Positions 5,326 through 9,614 of a DNA stretch of 9,614 nt are shown in pieces. A program made the translations under genes and the position numbers. The notes beneath the pieces were generated by a model. It made no database searches. It saw nothing but the letters and a program-made list of their open reading frames with translations, and was not told the DNA's origin. This DNA is from Clostridiales bacterium (GTDB lineage Bacteria > Bacillota > Desulfitobacteriia > Desulfitobacteriales > Desulfitobacteriaceae): contig DAHVVW010000048.1 in assembly GCA_027357125.1 (NCBI GenBank), positions 1 through 9,614 on the forward strand. The letters run 5' to 3'. How positions within the stretch are numbered: the first letter of the stretch is position 1; each line of letters opens with the position of its first letter.

Positions 5326-6547
5326 CCCCCGTCTGGCCACCGCGGCTGGAAAGCTCTCTCAATCCTTCACGCTCCCAATTGTCCGGCAAACACCAGACCG
5401 GAAACTGTTCGGGCTGTTCCAGCCAACAGTGCCAGCGCCGTAATTCCTCTTCCAGAGAGGGTAGAGTAACCCAATGCACTCTTCCGTCCCACAAGAGTTT
5501 CTCCCCTCTTATCCCTTTGGCATCGCGCAAAAGTCGGCTCCTTTCCAAAACGCTCGTGAGTATTACACTTTTACACGCTTCTGCGAGCGGACGTTCCAAT
5601 ATCGGGCAAATCACACTGAGCTGACCGTTCCCTTCAAAATAGTACCACTGCCCAAGTTCATTGACCCAGGTCTCTCCCCGGTCCCGGGCCAACCAAGGCC
5701 AAGTCCAGATGCTGCCCCAGAGAGAATTAACCACTCCCGCTCCGGCATAAAAAGAGAGAGCAAGCAGATCGCGCTGACGCAAGCTTCCCTGGCTTTCCAG
5801 CTCTTCCAGGCGGTCGAGCACCCCCGCTACCGTATTACAGAACTCAGGGTTAAGACTTCCATCCGCATCAACCCAGCCCGCTTTCTGCCAGTTCTTAGCT
5901 AATTCCGGACTGCGTTCCCAGCGGGCCTTAGTATTAAGTTCAAACTTCTTCCCTTTGCGGCGCACTTCGGCGATTTCAACATTTCCCCACACCAAAGATA
6001 TTTGCTGGGAGCGGATGTCAACATGGGTACGCCTTCCGCTTAGGCTTGCGAAATACTCTTTGACTACTACGAGTTGCTGGCGCGCCACCGGATTAAGCGG
6101 TCTGGCCCATTTATCCCAGTCTGCTCGTCGTTCCCCCACAGGTTGACGAATGGTCGCCATAAGGGTATTACTTTCCGGGATCAGATAAAGGCTTGGGTTA
6201 AGGCGTTCGCGCCAGTATACTGCACGTACAGCAATGTTCCCAGATATTTTTGAGAGGACGTGCAAAAAAGGAGGGGAGAAGTCCGGGGCCACGAAATAAA
6301 CAAGGGTCTTGGCCCCATTGCTAAGGCGCTGCCCATAACAAATTCCCGAGAGCAAAAAATCCTCTTCCCGAGGAAATGAGTTGCTGGCAATAATACCAAC
6401 CCGTAATGCTGTTTCCCCGCCCATATAATATGTAAATTGGTGGGGTAAACGCCAGGCTTTTCTCTTATCTTCCGGACACTCCTGCCAGGTGCGTGCCACA
6501 AAGACATCAGGATGATTGTCCCAAATCTCGTTCCAGTCGGTACCCAC
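5303..6547 (-). CDS. Tryptophan-rich conserved hypothetical protein (414 aa)
   Basis: I do not recognise the family. The product is soluble-looking, with no signal peptide or membrane segment, and is unusually rich in tryptophan (for example SIWTWPWLARDRGETW and RRWHCWLEQPEQFPVW). The first ~140 residues look like an alpha/beta domain with strands such as 'ALRVGIIAS', 'KTLVYFVAPDF' and 'IAVRAVYW'; a middle part is basic (RRKGKKFELNTKARWER) and followed by a helical segment with 'LDRLEELESQGSLRQRDLLAL'. The strand-plus-charged pattern could suit a nucleic-acid-related enzyme, but no catalytic motif is evident. The GTG at 6547 is chosen because AAGGGAGG lies 6 bases upstream; an ATG at 6553 abuts that site directly and is too close. 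The gene has its own region after the terminator at 6646-6674 and converges on the kinase gene, sharing 23 bases. Confidence 0.85.
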   Translation of the reverse strand: MGTDWNEIWDNHPDVFVARTWQECPEDKRKAWRLPHQFTYYMGGETALRVGIIASNSFPREEDFLLSGICYGQRLSNGAKTLVYFVAPDFSPPFLHVLSKISGNIAVRAVYWRERLNPSLYLIPESNTLMATIRQPVGERRADWDKWARPLNPVARQQLVVVKEYFASLSGRRTHVDIRSQQISLVWGNVEIAEVRRKGKKFELNTKARWERSPELAKNWQKAGWVDADGSLNPEFCNTVAGVLDRLEELESQGSLRQRDLLALSFYAGAGVVNSLWGSIWTWPWLARDRGETWVNELGQWYYFEGNGQLSVICPILERPLAEACKSVILTSVLERSRLLRDAKGIRGEKLLWDGRVHWVTLPSLEEELRRWHCWLEQPEQFPVWCLPDNWEREGLRELSSRGGQTGVMQSVFL

Positions 6548-6645
6548 AGCCATCCTCCCTTAGCATTTCTACATAACATGTTTACGCGCCAAGGTCAGAT
6601 AAAATGCCTTTCTCCGCAGACAAACTTGACTTTAAGCACCACGCA

Positions 6646-6674
6646 AAAAGCTGCCCCATAAAGAGGCAGCTTTT
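6646..6674 (-). terminator. Rho-independent terminator of molybdoenzyme operon
   Basis: AAAAGCTGCC (6646-6655) and GGCAGCTTTT (6665-6674) form a perfect 10-bp stem with a 9-base loop. Read on the minus strand, it lies just after the stop of the NrfD-type gene and runs into five T. The flanking A and T runs would let it work in both directions. Confidence 0.9.
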
Positions 6675-6686
6675 ATGATTTTTCCT

Positions 6687-7604
6687 TTATCTGAATAGCT
6701 GTCCTGAATACACTACAAAGTACCTGAGACATAAGCCCCCGACTACGACCATGCCACAGACAGGCAAGACAAGGTTTTTATGCTTAGTTACCCCGTATAT
6801 TGCCAGCACAAGCGGGAGCAAGAGCCCTACAACCACGACTCCGAGCCAGAACAGGGTAGCCATGCCCCCACTGAAGAAAGCTGCCTTAACTGAGGTATAA
6901 AGGACTGCCAAGAGAATAATTTCAATAGCCAAGAGGATGATATCGGCTTTCTTATACGCAGTTAAATCACTGCAGTCCACCGCCCCAATCAGAGTAGCGG
7001 CTAATCCTGCTGAGATAGCTGAGACCAGGAACAGAATGGGCAGGAACGGTATCCCTTCAATACCGAGAAAACTCACATGCCAGAGCCCGTTGGTAGTAAC
7101 TGCGGATAGTAAAAATCCTGTATAAGTGGCTGTCCCAAGGGCGAACAGGCTGCCGATCACGGCTACCGGTTTGCGCCAAGATTGAATCCCTGTGGCCTTG
7201 GCCGCAGCCATTTCCTGTCCGGCCACGGTAATTTGGATCTTCTTCTCCGCGGCTGCCGCCATCCACACCAGATAAGCGTACACCACCGCCAAAGCAGTAA
7301 AGATTGAGATGATGAACGTACCAATCGACATGACTGAATGGAAGTTGACATAAAGGATAAGCTTCCAGAAACTCAGGGGCTTGCCCAAATCCACAACTAA
7401 CATAGCCAGTCCGATGAGTATCGCTACCGGAGCAATATAGGCTCCGGCCCGGATAACTTTGAGCTGACGGTTCTTGCTGAAAAGTTCGGTTAAAGCGGAA
7501 GTAAGAAAAGCACCCCCGGCCACTCCGGCTAGGAACAGATAGATGGCAATAATTCCTCCCCACGCTAACTCATGCGAGGCAGATGCACCCCATGTAATAT
7601 CCAT
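6687..7604 (-). CDS. NrfD/PsrC-type membrane anchor of molybdoenzyme complex
   Basis: The 305-residue protein is almost entirely hydrophobic with about eight membrane helices, the layout of the NrfD/PsrC family. Family hallmarks are the first helix 'GGIIAIYLFLAGVAGGAFL' and 'VVDLGKPLSFWK' after the second. These subunits exchange electrons with menaquinone and pass them to or from the partner ferredoxin subunit; they bind no haem. Length agrees with the usual 300-330. The ATG is only 2 bases after the stop of the ferredoxin subunit gene, whose last codons contain the AAGGGG ribosome site, so the two are translationally coupled. A terminator follows. The sequence does not tell whether the complex reduces or oxidises quinone in life. 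Confidence 0.93.
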   Translation of the reverse strand: MDITWGASASHELAWGGIIAIYLFLAGVAGGAFLTSALTELFSKNRQLKVIRAGAYIAPVAILIGLAMLVVDLGKPLSFWKLILYVNFHSVMSIGTFIISIFTALAVVYAYLVWMAAAAEKKIQITVAGQEMAAAKATGIQSWRKPVAVIGSLFALGTATYTGFLLSAVTTNGLWHVSFLGIEGIPFLPILFLVSAISAGLAATLIGAVDCSDLTAYKKADIILLAIEIILLAVLYTSVKAAFFSGGMATLFWLGVVVVGLLLPLVLAIYGVTKHKNLVLPVCGMVVVGGLCLRYFVVYSGQLFR

Positions 7605-7606
7605 CT

Positions 7607-8167
7607 TTATTTCACCCCTTCATAAATGTAATAGACATTCGGGTGAGTGCCGAATTCAGGCTTCCGCACCTCTGCTTTGTGTTTGTCCAGAAGTTTCTTG
7701 ACCTCGCTGTTCGGATCGTTCACATCTCCAAATACGAGTGCTCCGCCCACACAGGTTGAGACGCAGGCAGGCTTCTCCCCTTGGGAGACTCTATGCTCAT
7801 AGCAGAAACTGCATTTATCGGCAGCTCCTGTTTCTTCATTGAGAAAACGCGCATCATAAGGGCAGGCGGTCATGCAGTATTTGCAGCCAATGCATTTATT
7901 AGCATCAACCAAGACCACGCCGTCTTCATTGTAATAAGATGCCTTTGTGGGACATACTCCTACACAAGGGGCATTTTTACACATTTGACAGGCTTCTTTT
8001 TCAAAATATAGTTTAACATTAGGGTAAGTCCCAGTTGGGCCGATCGCTGGAGATTTCGTCCGATACTGTCCCTCCGGTACCTCGTTTTGGAACTTGCAGG
8101 CAACGGTACAGGCTTGGCAGCCAATACATTTGCTTGCTTGTATTACCATGACATATTGTTTAGCCAA
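7607..8167 (-). CDS. Four-cluster ferredoxin subunit (PsrB/PhsB/DmsB type)
   Basis: The 186-residue product has sixteen cysteines in the four-cluster pattern of molybdoenzyme electron-transfer subunits: C14-C17-C20-C24, C60-C63-C68-C72, C92-C95-C98-C102 and C119-C122-C135-C139. It carries electrons between the catalytic subunit and the NrfD-type anchor. No twin-arginine signal is present, as usual, since such subunits travel with the catalytic partner. The TTG at 8167 gives the common family start MAKQY and lies 9 bases after AGAGG; a GTG at 8176 is the other option but directly abuts that ribosome site. It follows the catalytic gene after a 95-104 base gap holding a two-tier hairpin, and overlaps functionally with the next gene, 2 bases away. 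All cluster ligands are intact. Confidence 0.95.
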   Translation of the reverse strand: MAKQYVMVIQASKCIGCQACTVACKFQNEVPEGQYRTKSPAIGPTGTYPNVKLYFEKEACQMCKNAPCVGVCPTKASYYNEDGVVLVDANKCIGCKYCMTACPYDARFLNEETGAADKCSFCYEHRVSQGEKPACVSTCVGGALVFGDVNDPNSEVKKLLDKHKAEVRKPEFGTHPNVYYIYEGVK

Positions 8168-8219
8168 GGAAGTCACCCTCTTTCTTCAGAATGAATTTGC
8201 CAGTCTTGGAGAGTCCCAC

Positions 8220-8266
8220 ACATGAATCACAAAGCCAAGACACTTTTTGGCTTATCGGGTTCATGT
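8220..8266 (-). ncRNA. Two-tier hairpin between catalytic and ferredoxin genes
   Basis: ACATGAA (8220-8226) pairs with TTCATGT (8260-8266), and inside it AAGCCAA (8232-8238) pairs with TTGGCTT (8247-8253) around an 8-base loop; the two stems are joined by a 5/6-base internal loop. No T run follows on the minus strand, so it is not a normal terminator. It sits six bases after the catalytic gene stop and could stabilise the upstream mRNA end or mark a processing site that sets subunit ratios. Confidence 0.5.
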
Positions 8267-8271
8267 TTCCC

Positions 8272-9614
8272 CTACGCTTTTCTCACGCTGACAAAGTTCA
8301 TAGACTGGACCGAGTTGCCTACGACCCCAAGTTCATTCGTGATCAATTTGTTATCATTGATTCCTTTTCCATAGGCCCGTTTCAACTCCGGTGAAATGCG
8401 ACCAAATCCGTGGTAAGCAAAGACAGTATCCGGACGGATTCCTTCGGTCACCTTTGCATTCCCCTTATGCTCATACTTGCCTGATGTGACAATAATCCCA
8501 TCTCCGTCCTTAATACCCAGCTTGGCAGCACTGGACGCGTTGATCCAGAGTGTGTTCATGGGCATCAATTCATTGAGAACAGGGACATTCACAGTACCGG
8601 CGTTAGTATGCACGGCCACTTTTCCTTGTACGAAACGGAATTTTCCTTCCTCAGGCTGGGGATGATGAATATAGACAGGAATGCCCTCCTTGGTGATTTC
8701 TTCAATCTCTTCTGAGAATAGCTCGATCTTACCGCTCTTGGTCTTAATCACCGGCAGCGCTGCTTTTCCGTCACTGCCACGCACAAAGAACGGTTTCATC
8801 CCCGGCGGCGTCCAGAATCCCCTTTCTTTCATTTGGGCCAAGTTCAATCCGACCGGAGTTAGCTGTTTGGTTATGAACTCTTCGATATCTTTATACGGGA
8901 AGTACTGTCCGAGCCCCATCTTTTCGCCCAATTCTTTATAAATTTGCCAGTGGGGCTTAGTATCCGAATAGACCGGAGATAGGGCCGGTTGACGCAAAAC
9001 ATACTTGGGGGTGGCTCCTGACATGTCATAAACCTGTTCAAACCGCTCCAAGTACGTGCACTCAGGAAGTACTACATCCGAATAAAAGGCGGTATCTGTC
9101 ATATATAGATCACAAGACATGATAAAATCCAGTTTCTTGATTGCTTCAATGACCTTTTCGCTTTCCGGCATGCTTATTATGGGGTTGAACCGGTGCACCA
9201 GCCAGGCCTTGATCGGATAAGGCTTGTCTGTAAGAATGCTTTCGGTGAGTTGTCCGATGGCACCATCATAAGCCGGAATGAGGTAACCCTTTGTTCCTTT
9301 AACTCCGGTACCGTCAATTCTTCCTTTGGTCGGCTTGGGAAAAGCTGGCTGTTTAACACTCCCTAAGGGTTTGGCATAACCGGCCTGCTCAGGAAAACCT
9401 TTCAGAACCCCAGCCGATTTAACTTGGAACAATCCTCCAGGCACCTCGAAATTTCCTACCATCATATTAACAATCAGAATGGCCCGGCGCAGCTGATAGT
9501 CGTTAGGGGTCAAAGCAGTTCTCCAGCCGAAGTCGAGGATCGCGCGCGGTTTGGCCGCGGCAAACCCCCTGGTAATTCTTATAATTGTGTCTTTAGGAAT
9601 CCCAGTCTCTTTCT
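8272..9614 (-). CDS. Molybdopterin oxidoreductase catalytic subunit, C-terminal part (PsrA/PhsA family)
   Basis: The frame is open through the right edge of the window, so about 447 C-terminal residues of an expected 700-800 are visible; the N-terminal twin-arginine signal and [4Fe-4S] motif lie outside. The visible part starts in 'IPKDTIIRITRGFAAAKPRA', continues with 'LRRAILIVNMMVGNFEVPGG', has the DMSO-reductase-family stretch 'YMTDTAFYSDVVLPECTYLE' and ends in the molydop-binding beta-barrel ('LGIKDGDGIIVTSGKYEH'). It would bind the bis-guanylyl molybdenum cofactor and carry out a two-electron reduction or oxidation outside the membrane. Closest by feel are polysulfide and thiosulfate reductases, but arsenate or tetrathionate reductases share this operon type. 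The molybdenum ligand is not visible. It is the first visible gene of the operon. Confidence 0.93.
   Translation of the reverse strand, partial: KETGIPKDTIIRITRGFAAAKPRAILDFGWRTALTPNDYQLRRAILIVNMMVGNFEVPGGLFQVKSAGVLKGFPEQAGYAKPLGSVKQPAFPKPTKGRIDGTGVKGTKGYLIPAYDGAIGQLTESILTDKPYPIKAWLVHRFNPIISMPESEKVIEAIKKLDFIMSCDLYMTDTAFYSDVVLPECTYLERFEQVYDMSGATPKYVLRQPALSPVYSDTKPHWQIYKELGEKMGLGQYFPYKDIEEFITKQLTPVGLNLAQMKERGFWTPPGMKPFFVRGSDGKAALPVIKTKSGKIELFSEEIEEITKEGIPVYIHHPQPEEGKFRFVQGKVAVHTNAGTVNVPVLNELMPMNTLWINASSAAKLGIKDGDGIIVTSGKYEHKGNAKVTEGIRPDTVFAYHGFGRISPELKRAYGKGINDNKLITNELGVVGNSVQSMNFVSVRKA

Noticed and set aside
7057..7563. 168-codon minus-strand frame inside the NrfD-type gene
   Set aside because: It is an alternative-frame reading of a clear membrane protein gene; its composition is not that of a known family.
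9511..9513. TTG at 9513 as start of the molybdoenzyme gene
   Set aside because: The frame stays open to 9614 and the upstream codons encode family-typical sequence, so the gene is simply cut by the window.

Overview
The window reads as chromosomal DNA of a spore-forming, anaerobically respiring Firmicute of the Peptococcaceae/Desulfitobacteriaceae type (Desulfitobacterium- or Desulfosporosinus-like). This is inferred from gene content: a molybdopterin/Fe-S/NrfD respiratory complex, a sporulation-type sensor kinase, a short ArgA-like acetyltransferase and a squalene-hopene-cyclase-like protein. G-rich Shine-Dalgarno (SD) sequences, several GTG/TTG starts and a moderate GC content agree. No rRNA, tRNA, CRISPR array, prophage or intact mobile element was seen.

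Layout. Positions 1-587 (+) hold the 3' end of a TPR-repeat protein. Positions 734-916 (+) hold a small unrecognised gene with a strong SD and a leader hairpin. Positions about 917-1200 contain two long hairpins and, on the minus strand, what looks like the decayed tail of an IS605/IS1341-type TnpB gene. Positions 1190-3831 (-) form a three-gene unit: short ArgA-type N-acetyltransferase, RNase HI, then a compact class II terpene-cyclase-like protein. Its promoter, at about 3861-3889, is overlapped by a good match to an arginine-repressor (ARG) box. Divergent from it, a membrane-bound PAS histidine kinase (4066-5325, +) resembles sporulation phosphorelay kinases. Its 3' end overlaps by 23 bp the 3' end of a convergent, tryptophan-rich protein of unknown function (5303-6547, -). 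A clear rho-independent terminator (6646-6674) separates that gene from the last operon. Positions 6687-9614 (-) encode a complex iron-sulfur molybdoenzyme of the polysulfide/thiosulfate reductase type: catalytic subunit (5' end outside the window), four-cluster ferredoxin subunit, and NrfD-type membrane anchor.

How the genes work together. The molybdoenzyme operon is the one obvious multi-gene machine: electrons pass between the quinone pool (NrfD subunit), four [4Fe-4S] clusters (ferredoxin subunit) and the molybdenum site; the substrate cannot be set from sequence. The acetyltransferase, RNase HI and terpene cyclase share a transcript without an evident common pathway. The kinase has no adjacent response regulator, which suits a Spo0F/Spo0A-type phosphorelay. 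I do not see a clearly new multi-gene system. The best leads are the ARG box on the ArgA-like promoter, the compact terpene cyclase with a start-region inverted repeat, the TnpB-like relic, and the unknown 414-residue protein.
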